Shown one piece after another: positions 8,979 to 17,641 of a stretch of DNA of 64,000 nucleotides. The stretch spans positions 1-64,000 of the forward strand of contig NZ_CAUM01000117.1 of the NCBI RefSeq assembly GCF_000350085.1, in the 5' to 3' direction. The first letter of the stretch is position 1; the number at the start of each line of letters is the position of its first letter. The notes beneath the pieces were generated by a model. That model had not been told where the DNA came from. It did no database searches and was given only the letters and a program-made list of their open reading frames with translations. Position numbers and translations under genes: made by a program. The stretch is from Mesorhizobium metallidurans STM 2683 (lineage in GTDB: Bacteria > Pseudomonadota > Alphaproteobacteria > Rhizobiales > Rhizobiaceae).

Positions 8979-9659
8979 TTAGCCCAGCAGACCGACCAGC
9001 ACGTCGAAGGCCGCATCGATGTCGGCGCGGACCGCGGCCCGAACCGCCTCCGCATCGCGGTCGCGCAGCGCCGCGAACATCTCCTGATGGTGCTCGTTGG
9101 CGGTCGAATAGTTCCCGGAATCGTGCAGCATGTTGAAATAGGGGCTGATCTGCAGCCACAGGTTCTCGATGATGTTGAGCATGTTCTCGGAACCGGCCGC
9201 CCGATAGATCGAGAAGTGAAAGGCGTAGTTGGCTCTGAGATACGACTTCACGTCGCCGGCGGCATTGGCCTGTTCGAGCGCATCGAGATGCTGGCGCAGC
9301 AGCGCCACGCCTCGGTCGTCCATGCGCTCCGCTGCCCAGGCGGCGGCGATCGCTTCGATCTCGTATCGGACATTCCTGAGGTCGATGAGGCGCGCGCGAC
9401 TGAGCGCCGGAATGCCGATCGATCGGCCCGAAACCACCATGAGCGCATTGGCGGCGGTCAGGCGCCGTAGCGCTTCCCTGACCGGCATCGGGCTGACGCC
9501 GAAAGCATCGGCGAGGCTCTGAACCGTAACCATCTCGCCGGGCACGATGCTGCCGTCGAGGATCAGTTCGGTGACATGGCGATAGACCCTGTCCTGCAGG
9601 GTTTCCCGGGACAAGGGAGTTATCTCGACCCCCGGCTTCCTGAACGCCGATCCAGCCAT
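8979..9659 (-). CDS. GntR-family transcriptional regulator (FCD/FadR subfamily)
   Basis: A 226-residue repressor with an N-terminal winged helix (LSRETLQDRVYRHVTELIL, then LADAFGVSPMPVREALRRL, about residues 16-75) and an all-helical FCD ligand domain behind it, including the metal-site-like AFHFSIYRAAGS. It stands between the lactonase and the divergent importer operon beginning at 9982, which is the usual place for a local repressor of sugar-acid catabolism. A palindrome at 9886-9895 upstream of that operon is a candidate site. The ligand is probably a sugar acid or other pathway intermediate (inference). Confidence 0.92.
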   Translation of the reverse strand: MAGSAFRKPGVEITPLSRETLQDRVYRHVTELILDGSIVPGEMVTVQSLADAFGVSPMPVREALRRLTAANALMVVSGRSIGIPALSRARLIDLRNVRYEIEAIAAAWAAERMDDRGVALLRQHLDALEQANAAGDVKSYLRANYAFHFSIYRAAGSENMLNIIENLWLQISPYFNMLHDSGNYSTANEHHQEMFAALRDRDAEAVRAAVRADIDAAFDVLVGLLG

Positions 9660-9682
9660 CTCCCGTCAACCTTCCCGCCCTA

Positions 9683-9787
9683 ATGCATGTCGCGCAAAAG
9701 CGTGCGGCGGTTTTGCGATAACGACATGCATAAAAACAACAACCTAAAGCGCGTCGCATGAGGCCGGTCAAACGCGGCGCGCTTTAG
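9683..9787. repeat. Intergenic palindromic repeat element, copy 1 (two hairpins)
   Basis: First hairpin: ATGCATGTCG (9683-9692) pairs with CGACATGCAT (9722-9731). Second: CTAAAGCGCGTCGC (9744-9757) pairs with 9774-9787 with one mismatch. The first hairpin recurs at 11109-11157 and 60014-60061, so it is a dispersed intergenic element. This accounts for most of the gap from 9660 to 9981. Confidence 0.85.
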
Positions 9788-9885
9788 GGCGACGCTACCG
9801 CCTGTGTCCGGAATGCAAGGTTCGGATTGCCGCGTCAAGCCGCCTCGACCACCGGTTTGGAGTTCAGCAGATTTCATCATTGATC

Positions 9886-9902
9886 TTTGATCAAATCATG
9901 AT
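9886..9902. promoter_or_regulatory. Candidate GntR operator upstream of the importer operon
   Basis: Perfect 10-bp palindrome TTTGATCAAA (9886-9895) followed by a second palindrome ATCATGAT (9895-9902), about 80-95 bases before the binding-protein ATG. Position and symmetry suit a regulator site for the neighbouring divergent GntR gene; binding is inferred only. Confidence 0.4.
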
Positions 9903-9981
9903 ACGGTCGATGGCATCGAATGACAAGGGTTACGTTTCGTGCCCTTGGGAGGCATTCGGTCGTTCGGATTGGGAGGAATAC

Positions 9982-11109
9982 ATGGGTATCGGATTGAAAG
10001 TCCGGCCGCTCGCGCTGCTGGCCGGCATGGCTGCATGCGCTTTTGGCCTGTCCGCCGCGCAGGCGGCTGAAAAGCACAAGATATTTCTCAGCATGAGCTA
10101 CATCGGCAACGATTGGCAGGCGGAGGCGGCCAACATGGTCAAGGCCATGGCCGCTCATAAGAGCCTGGCCGACAAGGTCGACCTGCAGGTCCAGGTCGCC
10201 GGACCCAACGCGCAGCGCCAGATCCAGCAGATCAACGCAATGGTGCAAAGCGGCGCCGAGGCGATCGTCGTGTATCCGATCTCGCCGACCGCGCTCAATC
10301 AGGTCGTGAAAAATGCCTGCGACAAGGGTGTGAAGGTCTTTGCCTACGACGCGGAGATCACCGAGCCTTGTGCATACAATGTCCATATCGACCAATTGGA
10401 AGCGGGCAGGGTGACCGCCGAATGGCTCGCAAAGAAGCTCAATGGCAAAGGTAATATCATCGCCATCACCGGTGTTCCCGGAACATCCGTCGACGATCAA
10501 CGCACAAAGGCGGCCAAGGAAGTCTTCGCCAAATATCCTGACATCAAGATCGTCGGCGAGGCCGTCGGCATGTGGAGCCAGGCGGTTGCCCGCACCGAGC
10601 TTTCGAAAATCCTGGCCACCCGCAATTGGGACGACATCAACGGGCTGTGGATGCAGGTCGGCTGCTTCACCGCCAATTCGATGCAGCTCGAGGCCGGCAA
10701 GAAGACCAGCGAACTCCTGCCCTGCGCCGGCGAAGGCTCCAATGGCGGCCGCATCCAGATGCTGCCGGAGGGCACCGAGGTCGAAGGTGCGGCTTCCCCC
10801 TATGCGCCGCTCGGTGCGCAACGCATTTCCTACGCCTCGCCGCCTTATTCCGGGGCACTCGCCTTGAAGCTGGCCGTCGAAGCGATTGAAGGCAAGGATG
10901 TGCCGAAGACCACGATCCTGCCGCTGCCGGTCGTCACCAGTGAGACGATCAAACTATGCGATGAAGGCACCTGGGCGGAGATGAAGGCCGGCTGTAACGC
11001 CTTCAAGCCGTCGCTCGTCTCCAATCCCGGCTGGTTCGCCTCGATCTTCTCGGATCAAACACCCGAGATCGGCCTCGCAGCTGCTCTCGTCGGCCAGCCG
11101 GAAGAATAG
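9982..11109 (+). CDS. Periplasmic sugar-binding protein of second ribose-type importer
   Basis: A 375-residue exported binding protein. Its signal peptide (LALLAGMAACAFGLSAAQAA) ends near residue 28 and is followed by a type 1 periplasmic fold (HKIFLSMSYIGNDWQAEAANMVKAM at the start of the first lobe, MVQSGAEAIVVYP as the usual RbsB-like strand). ATG 9982 has GGGAGGA seven bases upstream; an open frame reaches back to 9880 but has no such site. It heads an operon that continues with a full two-domain ATPase and a fused permease. A palindromic repeat begins in its stop codon, which may limit read-through to the downstream genes. Confidence 0.9.
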   Translation: MGIGLKVRPLALLAGMAACAFGLSAAQAAEKHKIFLSMSYIGNDWQAEAANMVKAMAAHKSLADKVDLQVQVAGPNAQRQIQQINAMVQSGAEAIVVYPISPTALNQVVKNACDKGVKVFAYDAEITEPCAYNVHIDQLEAGRVTAEWLAKKLNGKGNIIAITGVPGTSVDDQRTKAAKEVFAKYPDIKIVGEAVGMWSQAVARTELSKILATRNWDDINGLWMQVGCFTANSMQLEAGKKTSELLPCAGEGSNGGRIQMLPEGTEVEGAASPYAPLGAQRISYASPPYSGALALKLAVEAIEGKDVPKTTILPLPVVTSETIKLCDEGTWAEMKAGCNAFKPSLVSNPGWFASIFSDQTPEIGLAAALVGQPEE

Positions 11110-11157
11110 TGCATGTCGCCCAAAAGTGTGCAGCGGTTTTGGCACAACGACATGCAC
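11109..11157. repeat. Intergenic palindromic repeat element, copy 2
   Basis: GTGCATGTCG (11109-11118) pairs with CGACATGCAC (11148-11157); the interior matches the copies at 9683 and 60014. It starts at the last base of the binding-protein stop codon. Confidence 0.85.
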
Positions 11158-11191
11158 AAAACAGAGACGTAAAGCCTCCCAAGGCGATCGT

Positions 11192-11225
11192 GACGATGCA
11201 CGGACATCGCTGTCCGTGCATCGTC
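11192..11225 (+). other. Strong hairpin before the ATPase gene
   Basis: Perfect 15-bp stem (11192-11206 with 11211-11225) closed by a four-base TCGC loop, 30 bases before the ATPase ATG. There is no following T-run. Placed after the binding-protein gene, it probably protects the upstream mRNA or reduces downstream expression. Confidence 0.7.
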
Positions 11226-11255
11226 GATACGGGCGAAGGCTGGCGATCGAGGACA

Positions 11256-12788
11256 ATGACAGAACACCCCGAGCTTCCCGCCGTCGAGATCGACGGCATC
11301 AGCAAGGCCTTCGGCCCCACCATTGCGCTGGACGGCGTGTCGTTCCGGATCGCGCCCGGCAGTGTCCATGCGTTGCTGGGTGAAAATGGCGCCGGCAAGT
11401 CGACACTGGTGAAACTCCTGTCGGGACTGGTGCGGCCGAGCGAAGGCCATGTCCGCGTCTTCGACAAGGAGATCGGCTACGGCGCACCGCGCGCAGCACA
11501 CGCGTTGGGCGTGCAGACCGCGTTCCAGGAGATGACGCTGGTGCGCGATCTCACCGTCCTCGACAACATGTTGCTGCCTTACGCTCCCGTCGGCGTCTCC
11601 GGCCTGATCCGTCGCGCTGCCGCGCGCAAGGCGGTCCGCCGCCACATCGACGATCTCGGCTTTTCCGTCGATCTCGATGCCGAGGTGGGCGAACTTGAGC
11701 TTTCGGTGCGCCAGAAGATCGAGATCGCGCGCGCCGTCTATCGCAAACCGCGCATCCTGCTACTCGACGAGCCGACCTCGACGCTCGCCGGCCGCGACGT
11801 CGACTGGCTGGGCGACATCATCGCCAGGTTGAAAGCGGAAGGCACGACCATCGTCTTCATCACCCATCGCATGCGCGAGGTCCGCGCCTTCTGCGAGACG
11901 CTGACGATCCTGAGGAACGGCCGCCATATCGTCACCGCCCCGGTCGCTGATGTCTCGGACGCAGACGTGATCGAAAAGATCATCGGCCGCAGCATCGAGC
12001 AGACCTTTCCGCCCAAGCCCGACGGCGCCCAGGCTTTCGGGCCGCCGGTCCTGGGCGTGCGCGACCTGAAGGTCGGAAGCAAGCTCGACGGCGTCGGCTT
12101 CGACCTGCGCAAAGGCGAGATCCTCGGCGTCGCGGGATTGCAGGGCATGGGCCAGCAGGACCTGTTCCTGGCCTGCTTCGGCATGGCCGAAATCACCAGC
12201 GGCGACATCCTGGTTGACGGCCGCAAGGTATGGCTTGGTTCGCCCGCGGATGCATTGCGGCCTAACATGGCGATCGGCCTGGTGCCCGAGGACCGAAAAT
12301 CCGAAGGTCTGTTCCTGAAATTGTCGGGCAGTGAGAACGCCACGCTGCCCGTGGTGTCGCGCTTCACACGTTTCGGCCTCGTCGATGCAGAGGCCGAGAC
12401 GCGCTCCGTCGAGGAGGCGTTCGTCACTGTCAAAGTCGACCGTCGCGCACTGTGGACGCGGGCCGGCGCGTTTTCCGGCGGCAATCAGCAGAAGATCGCC
12501 ATTGCAAAATGGCTGGTGGCGCAGAGCCGCATCCTGCTTCTGTTCGATCCCACCCGTGGCATCGATGTCGGCACCAAGCACGAACTCTATGTGATGATGC
12601 GAAACTACGTGGCCGCCGGCGGCTCGATCCTGCTGCACTCGACCGAGATTCCCGAACTGGTCCATCAATGCGACCGGGTCCTGGTTCTCTATGACGGACG
12701 CATCGCGGCCGAGCTCGAAGGTGACGCTATCACCGAACCGGCCATCATGCGCCCGGCGCTCGGGCATGCCGGGGACGCCGCCGCATGA
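11256..12788 (+). CDS. Ribose-type sugar ABC ATPase (two NBDs)
   Basis: Full-length 510-residue RbsA/XylG-type ATPase. The first domain has LLGENGAGKST, a degenerate signature ELSVRQKIEIA and ILLLDEPTSTL; the second has GLQGMGQQ, FSGGNQQKIAIAKW and ILLLFDPTRGID, where the second Walker B lacks the catalytic Glu as is normal for this family. The start is ATG 11256 with GAGG upstream; the frame is open to 11109 but that part runs through the repeat and hairpin. The stop overlaps the permease start (ATGA). In contrast to the split ATPase at 1942-3460, this one is intact. Confidence 0.92.
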   Translation: MTEHPELPAVEIDGISKAFGPTIALDGVSFRIAPGSVHALLGENGAGKSTLVKLLSGLVRPSEGHVRVFDKEIGYGAPRAAHALGVQTAFQEMTLVRDLTVLDNMLLPYAPVGVSGLIRRAAARKAVRRHIDDLGFSVDLDAEVGELELSVRQKIEIARAVYRKPRILLLDEPTSTLAGRDVDWLGDIIARLKAEGTTIVFITHRMREVRAFCETLTILRNGRHIVTAPVADVSDADVIEKIIGRSIEQTFPPKPDGAQAFGPPVLGVRDLKVGSKLDGVGFDLRKGEILGVAGLQGMGQQDLFLACFGMAEITSGDILVDGRKVWLGSPADALRPNMAIGLVPEDRKSEGLFLKLSGSENATLPVVSRFTRFGLVDAEAETRSVEEAFVTVKVDRRALWTRAGAFSGGNQQKIAIAKWLVAQSRILLLFDPTRGIDVGTKHELYVMMRNYVAAGGSILLHSTEIPELVHQCDRVLVLYDGRIAAELEGDAITEPAIMRPALGHAGDAAA

Positions 12789-14866
12789 GCAGCGCAGCGC
12801 TTCCATCCCCTGCCTCCAGCGGCGTCGGGCTGCGCCGCGCGCTGGTGCGAAATAGTGGCGCGCTGATCGCCGCGGTCGTCCTGGCGATCCTGCTCTTCAT
12901 CGTCGACTGGGTCAGCGCCGGGCCGCTCACCTATTTTGACGTGTCGTTCCTGTCGAGCGGCGGCGCGACCTCGGCGCTCGCGGCGATCGGCCAGACCATC
13001 GTGATCCTGTCGGGCGGCTTCGACCTGTCCGCCGGCGCGGCGATATCGCTGGTCAATGTCGTGTTGGCCTCAAGCATGGATCCGATGGCGCCTGGCGCCA
13101 GCGTCATCCTGTGGACGGCGGCCGGCATCGGCGTCGGCATGGCGGTTGGCGCCTTCAACGGCTTCTTCATCGCGGTGCTGCGCATGCAGCCGATCGTGGT
13201 GACGCTGTCCACCATGTTCATCCTGCAAGGCGTGACGCTGCTGGTGATGGACAAGCCCGGTGGCTTCGTGTCGCCCGATCTCGGCACATTCTACCTCGGC
13301 GACGCGATCGCCAACTGGCTGCCGATGCCGCTGGTGGTGATCGGCGTCGTCCTGCTCGCCTGGTTCTGGCTGAAGGGGACCCGCTTCGGTACCGCGCTCT
13401 ATGCCGTCGGCAGCGACGCGGATTCGGCCGCGGCGGTCGGCATCAACGTCGTGCTTGTGCGCTTTGCAGTCTATGTGATCGCCGGCGGCTGCTACGGTCT
13501 TGCCGGCGTGTTCATCAGCGCTCAGACCGGCAGCGGCGATCCGCTGGTCGGCAATCCGCTGCTGCTCTCGATGTTCGCGGCGGTCGTAGTCGGTGGCACG
13601 CGTCTCGGCGGCGGGCAGGGCGGCCCGGTGGGCACCGTCTTCGGCGCCTATGTCCTGATGATCGTGGTGAACATCCTGCTGGTGCTGAACGTGTCGGCCT
13701 ACTATTCGACGATCGCCGAAGGCACCATACTCGTGCTGGCGGCTCTTGCCGGCTCGATCTCTCACGCTTCGGTGCTTGCGGTTCAGCTTCGTGCCGCGCG
13801 AGCCAGGGTCGCCGCCTGGCGCGCCGGCATATTGCCCTCGCAGCTCGAGCGCGTGGACCGGCGTCTCAAGATCGCCCGGCCATCGCATGACCAACGCAGC
13901 GAGATATCGCCGCGCCCGGCTTTCCGTCTGCGCAATGCCGAGACGCTGCGCTATGCGCTGCCCGCCTACGTCTGCCTCATCATCATCGTGGTCGTCACCC
14001 AGATATGGCTCGGCCGCACCATCCTCAATCCGGGTTACTGGAACTCGTTGCTCGTGTTGTCGACGTTCCTCGCCGTCCTGGCGCTAGGGCAGGGAACCGT
14101 CATCCTGACCGGAGGCCTCAATCTCTCCGTGCCGTGGACGATCGGCATTTCCGGCATCATCCTGGCCGGCATGGTCAACGGCTCCGATGCGGCGCTCGTC
14201 TATGCCTTGCCGACCGTGCTCCTGATCGCTTGCGCCATCGGCTTCGCCAATGGTTTCGGCATCGTCTATCTCGGCATCTCGCCGATCGTCATGACGCTCG
14301 CCACCAACGGCATTCTGCAAGGTTGCGCGCTGCTCTATTCGCAGGGAACGCCAGCCGGATTTTCGTCGCCGATGCTGCGCTGGTTCATGACGGCCAGGCT
14401 CGGTCTCGTGACGCCGGTCGTTCTGCTGATGGTCGTCTTCGTTATAGCGGCGGTGCTGCTGCTGGGGCGCACGCCGTTCGGACGCCGGGTCTACGGCATC
14501 GGCAACGGACTGCGCGCGGCACGAATGTCGGGGATCGGCGTCGAGCGCACGCTGATCCTGGTCTACATGCTTTCGGCTGTCTGTGCTGCGATCGTCGGCA
14601 TCATGCTGACCGGCTTTTCGGGCCAGGCGAGCCTCGGCATGGGCGACGACTATCTCTTGCCGTCGATTGCCGTGGTGGTGGTCGGTGGCGCGCTGATCAC
14701 TGGCGGGCGCGGCCACTATCTCGGCATGCTCGGCGGCGTTTTGTTGCTGACGGCGTTGCAGATGCTGTTGGCCGGCACCACGCTTCCCTACGCCACGAGG
14801 GCAATTCTTTACGGGCTGGTCGTTCTGGGCGCCGTCATGGCGCTGCGCGAACGGCGACTGCAATGA
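12785..14866 (+). CDS. Fused double permease of ribose-type sugar ABC importer
   Basis: A 693-residue protein made of two complete RbsC-like permeases in one chain. The first spans about residues 25-330 with FAAVVVGGTRLGGGQGGPVG; the second about 390-690 with IAVVVVGGALITGGRGHYLG. Between them is a hydrophilic, Arg-rich linker of about 55 residues (around QLERVDRRLKIARPSHD). A normal permease here is about 320-330 residues, and other importers in this family use two separate or one homodimeric subunit. The open frame is continuous with no stop, so this is a real fusion in the sequence. It overlaps the ATPase gene by four bases. Confidence 0.9.
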   Translation: MSSAALPSPASSGVGLRRALVRNSGALIAAVVLAILLFIVDWVSAGPLTYFDVSFLSSGGATSALAAIGQTIVILSGGFDLSAGAAISLVNVVLASSMDPMAPGASVILWTAAGIGVGMAVGAFNGFFIAVLRMQPIVVTLSTMFILQGVTLLVMDKPGGFVSPDLGTFYLGDAIANWLPMPLVVIGVVLLAWFWLKGTRFGTALYAVGSDADSAAAVGINVVLVRFAVYVIAGGCYGLAGVFISAQTGSGDPLVGNPLLLSMFAAVVVGGTRLGGGQGGPVGTVFGAYVLMIVVNILLVLNVSAYYSTIAEGTILVLAALAGSISHASVLAVQLRAARARVAAWRAGILPSQLERVDRRLKIARPSHDQRSEISPRPAFRLRNAETLRYALPAYVCLIIIVVVTQIWLGRTILNPGYWNSLLVLSTFLAVLALGQGTVILTGGLNLSVPWTIGISGIILAGMVNGSDAALVYALPTVLLIACAIGFANGFGIVYLGISPIVMTLATNGILQGCALLYSQGTPAGFSSPMLRWFMTARLGLVTPVVLLMVVFVIAAVLLLGRTPFGRRVYGIGNGLRAARMSGIGVERTLILVYMLSAVCAAIVGIMLTGFSGQASLGMGDDYLLPSIAVVVVGGALITGGRGHYLGMLGGVLLLTALQMLLAGTTLPYATRAILYGLVVLGAVMALRERRLQ

Positions 14867-14876
14867 GAAGGACAGG

Positions 14877-15686
14877 ATGATGAGTGCAAAGGCGCCTGAA
14901 ACGGCGGACGAATTTCTGGGTGGGCTGAAGGGACAGCGCGTGCTGGTGACGGCCGGTGCCGGCGGCATCGGCCTGGCCATCGCCGACACGCTGTCGCGGC
15001 TCGGCGCGCGCATCGTGGTGTGCGACGTTTCCGACGAAGCGCTGGCAGCCGCACCCGGCAAGATCGCGCTCGTCGATACGGTCAAGGCCGACGTCTCGCG
15101 TGAGGCCGATGTCGACCGGCTATTCGAGGCGGTCAAGGAGAAGCTCGGCGGGCTCGACGCGCTGATCAACAATGCCGGCATCGCCGGGCCGACCGGCGGC
15201 GTCGACGAGATCGATCCGGCGGACTGGCGGCGCTGCATCGACATCTGCCTGACCGGCCAGTTCCTCTGCGCCCGGCGCGCCGTGCCGTTGATCAAGGCGG
15301 CGGGCGGCGGTTCGATCGTATCGATGTCGTCGGCGGCGGGCCGCCATGGCTACGCGTTCCGCACGCCCTATTCGGCGGCCAAGTTCGGCGTCATCGGCCT
15401 CACGCAGAGCCTCGCCAAGGAACTCGGGCCGCACGGCATCAGGGTCAACGCCATCCTGCCCGGCATTATCGAAGGCCCGCGCATCGAAAGCGTCATTGCG
15501 GCACGCGCCAGGCAGGTCGGCATCAGCCATGAGGAGATGACGGGGCGCTATCTCCAGAACATTTCGCTGCGCCGCATGACCAGCCCCTACGACGTCGCCT
15601 CGATGGTCGCCTTCCTGCTCTCCGATGCCGGCGTCAACATTTCCGGCCAGTCGCTCGGCGTCGACGGCAATGTCGAAACACTCTGA
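14877..15686 (+). CDS. Short-chain dehydrogenase/reductase
   Basis: Classical 269-residue NAD(P)-dependent SDR. It has the cofactor motif TAGAGGIG (residues 26-33, with Ala instead of the first usual Gly), NNAGIAG, the catalytic Ser in SMSSAAGRHG and the Tyr/Lys pair in YSAAKFG, with Asp in VCDVSD favouring NAD. It lies ten bases after the fused permease and starts the catabolic half of the operon. By context it probably oxidises the imported sugar or its acid. Homologous SDRs act in the oxidative deoxyribose pathway (deoxyribonate 3-dehydrogenase), but the assignment here is inferred. Confidence 0.9.
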   Translation: MMSAKAPETADEFLGGLKGQRVLVTAGAGGIGLAIADTLSRLGARIVVCDVSDEALAAAPGKIALVDTVKADVSREADVDRLFEAVKEKLGGLDALINNAGIAGPTGGVDEIDPADWRRCIDICLTGQFLCARRAVPLIKAAGGGSIVSMSSAAGRHGYAFRTPYSAAKFGVIGLTQSLAKELGPHGIRVNAILPGIIEGPRIESVIAARARQVGISHEEMTGRYLQNISLRRMTSPYDVASMVAFLLSDAGVNISGQSLGVDGNVETL

Positions 15687-15697
15687 GGAACCGATCG

Positions 15698-16645
15698 ATG
15701 GCAAAGGTGGCGATTGTCGGCAGTGGCTTCATCGGGCGGGCCTGGGCGATCAGCTTCGCCCGCGCCGGCCACGATGTGCGCATGTGGGACCAGTCGCCGG
15801 CTGCGACAGGCGGCGCCCGCGACTATATCAGCGGTGTGCTGGGTGATCTCGCGTCGAACGACCTGCTGCGCGGGCAGACGGTCGACGCCGTGCTCGATCG
15901 CATCGCCGTCGTCGCGGAGCTCGAGGAGGCGCTGACCGAGGCCGTTCATGTCCAGGAGAACACGCCGGAAAACCTCGACGTGAAGCGCGAGGTGTTTTCC
16001 CTGATCGATGCGCTGGCCGGTCCGCAAGCGGTGATCGCCAGTTCGACCTCGGCGCTGCTGCCGTCGAAATTCACCGACCATCTCAAAGGACGGCACCGCT
16101 GTCTCGTCGTGCACCCGATCAATCCGCCCTATCTCATCCCGGCGGCCGAGGTGGTGCCGGCGCCATGGACCTCCGCTGAGACGGTCGAACGGACCAGCGC
16201 CTTCCTCGTTGACGCCGGCCATGCGCCGCTGGTGATGCAGCGCGAGCTCGACGGCTTCATCATGAACCGTTTGCAAGGCGCGCTGCTGGAAGAGGCTTTC
16301 CGGCTCGTCGCCGACGGCTATGCCAGCGTCGAGGATGTCGATATCGGCATCCGCGACGGGCTGGCGCTGCGCTGGTCGTTCATGGGACCGTTCGAGACGA
16401 TCGACCTCAATGCGCCCGGCGGCGTGCGCGACTATGTCGAGCGCTACCAGTCGATCTATTCGAACATCTTCCCGCAGATGCTGCGCCGCGTCGACTGGGC
16501 CGGCGAGGTCATGGCGACGGTGGAAAACGGCCGGCGCAAGCGCCTGCCGCGGGAGAGCCTCGGCGAGCGGCAGCTGTGGCGCGACCGCCGGCTGATGGCG
16601 CTGGCGGCGCACAAGAAAAAATCGGATCGGGAGTTTGGAAAATGA
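15698..16645 (+). CDS. 3-hydroxyacyl-CoA dehydrogenase-fold enzyme, L-gulonate 3-dehydrogenase-like
   Basis: A 315-residue NAD-dependent dehydrogenase. It has an N-terminal GSGFIG Rossmann motif, the helix block VHVQENTPENLDVKREVF, the catalytic His region VVHPINPPYLIP, and a C-terminal helical domain (DGFIMNRLQGALLEEAFRLV). The pattern resembles lambda-crystallin/L-gulonate 3-dehydrogenase more than fatty-acid enzymes or carnitine dehydrogenase. It would oxidise the C3 hydroxyl of an aldonate to a beta-keto acid, which is exactly the substrate type of the BKACE enzyme encoded next, whose ATG overlaps its stop. Confidence 0.85.
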   Translation: MAKVAIVGSGFIGRAWAISFARAGHDVRMWDQSPAATGGARDYISGVLGDLASNDLLRGQTVDAVLDRIAVVAELEEALTEAVHVQENTPENLDVKREVFSLIDALAGPQAVIASSTSALLPSKFTDHLKGRHRCLVVHPINPPYLIPAAEVVPAPWTSAETVERTSAFLVDAGHAPLVMQRELDGFIMNRLQGALLEEAFRLVADGYASVEDVDIGIRDGLALRWSFMGPFETIDLNAPGGVRDYVERYQSIYSNIFPQMLRRVDWAGEVMATVENGRRKRLPRESLGERQLWRDRRLMALAAHKKKSDREFGK

Positions 16646-17604
16646 GAGAAACAAGCCGCAAGCCCGGCGCCATGCAGACCGGCGGCAAGGTCATCATCAC
16701 CTGCGCGGTGACGGGGGCGATCCATACGCCGACCATGTCGCCCTATCTGCCGACCACGCCGGACCAGATCGCCTCGGAGGCGATCGCCGCGGCCGAAGCC
16801 GGCGCCGCGATCCTGCATCTGCATGCCCGCGATCCTAAGACCGGCAAGCCCGACCAGACGCCCGAGGCCTTCGGCCGTTTCCTGCCGCGCATCAAGCAAG
16901 GCACCGACGCCGCCATCAACATCACCACTGGCGGCAGCCCTTACATGAAGGTCGAGGAGCGCGTGCGCCCGGCCGCCCAGTTCAAGCCCGAGGTGGCCTC
17001 ACTCAATATGGGTTCGATCAATTTCGGGCTCTATCACCTCGCCGACAAATACCAGACCTTCAAGTTCGATTGGGAAAAGCCGCATCTGGAAGCGACGCGC
17101 GACCTCGTCTTCCGCAACTCGTTCAGGGATATCAAGTACATTCTGGCGACCTGCTACGACAATGGCACGCGCTTCGAGTTCGAGTGCTACGATATCGCCC
17201 ATCTCTACAACCTCTCCCACTTCGCCGATCGCGGGCTGGTGAAGCCACCGTTCTTCGTGCAGTCGGTGTTCGGGCTGCTCGGTGGCATCGGCACGCATCC
17301 CGAAGACGTTGCCCACATGAAGCGTACAGCCGACCGGCTGTTCGGCGACCAGTTCCGCTGGTCGGTGCTGGGCGCCGGTGCCAGCCAGCTTCGCATCGCC
17401 GCGCAGTCGGCGGCCCTTGGCGGCAACATCCGCGTCGGGCTGGAGGACAGTCTCTGGGCGGGCAAGGGCAAACTGGCGAAGTCGAATGCCGAACAGGTGT
17501 TGCTTGCCCGCAAGATCATCGAGGGGCTCGGCATGGAGGTGGCAACGCCCGACGAGGCGCGCGAGATCCTGTCATTGAAGGGCGGCGACAAGGTGGCTTT
17601 CTGA
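16642..17604 (+). CDS. BKACE family beta-keto acid cleavage enzyme (DUF849)
   Basis: A 320-residue zinc-dependent enzyme of the beta-keto acid cleavage family, which condenses a beta-keto acid with acetyl-CoA to give acetoacetate and a new acyl-CoA. The metal motif HLHARDP (His59, His61), TTGGSPYMKVEER, and the C-terminal RVGLEDSLWAGKG with its conserved Glu are all present. It starts at ATG 16642, overlapping the preceding dehydrogenase stop (ATGA). Its place after a C3-dehydrogenase and beside lactonases suggests that the substrate is a 3-keto (deoxy)aldonate rather than 3-keto-5-aminohexanoate. Confidence 0.92.
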   Translation: MRETSRKPGAMQTGGKVIITCAVTGAIHTPTMSPYLPTTPDQIASEAIAAAEAGAAILHLHARDPKTGKPDQTPEAFGRFLPRIKQGTDAAINITTGGSPYMKVEERVRPAAQFKPEVASLNMGSINFGLYHLADKYQTFKFDWEKPHLEATRDLVFRNSFRDIKYILATCYDNGTRFEFECYDIAHLYNLSHFADRGLVKPPFFVQSVFGLLGGIGTHPEDVAHMKRTADRLFGDQFRWSVLGAGASQLRIAAQSAALGGNIRVGLEDSLWAGKGKLAKSNAEQVLLARKIIEGLGMEVATPDEAREILSLKGGDKVAF

Positions 17605-17641
17605 CCAGTCGCGGCGCCGGCGCCAAACAAAGGAGGAAGGC

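Noticed and set aside
9877-10821. 314-codon open frame on the minus strand
   Set aside because: Antisense of the exported binding protein, which has signal peptide and ribosome binding site.
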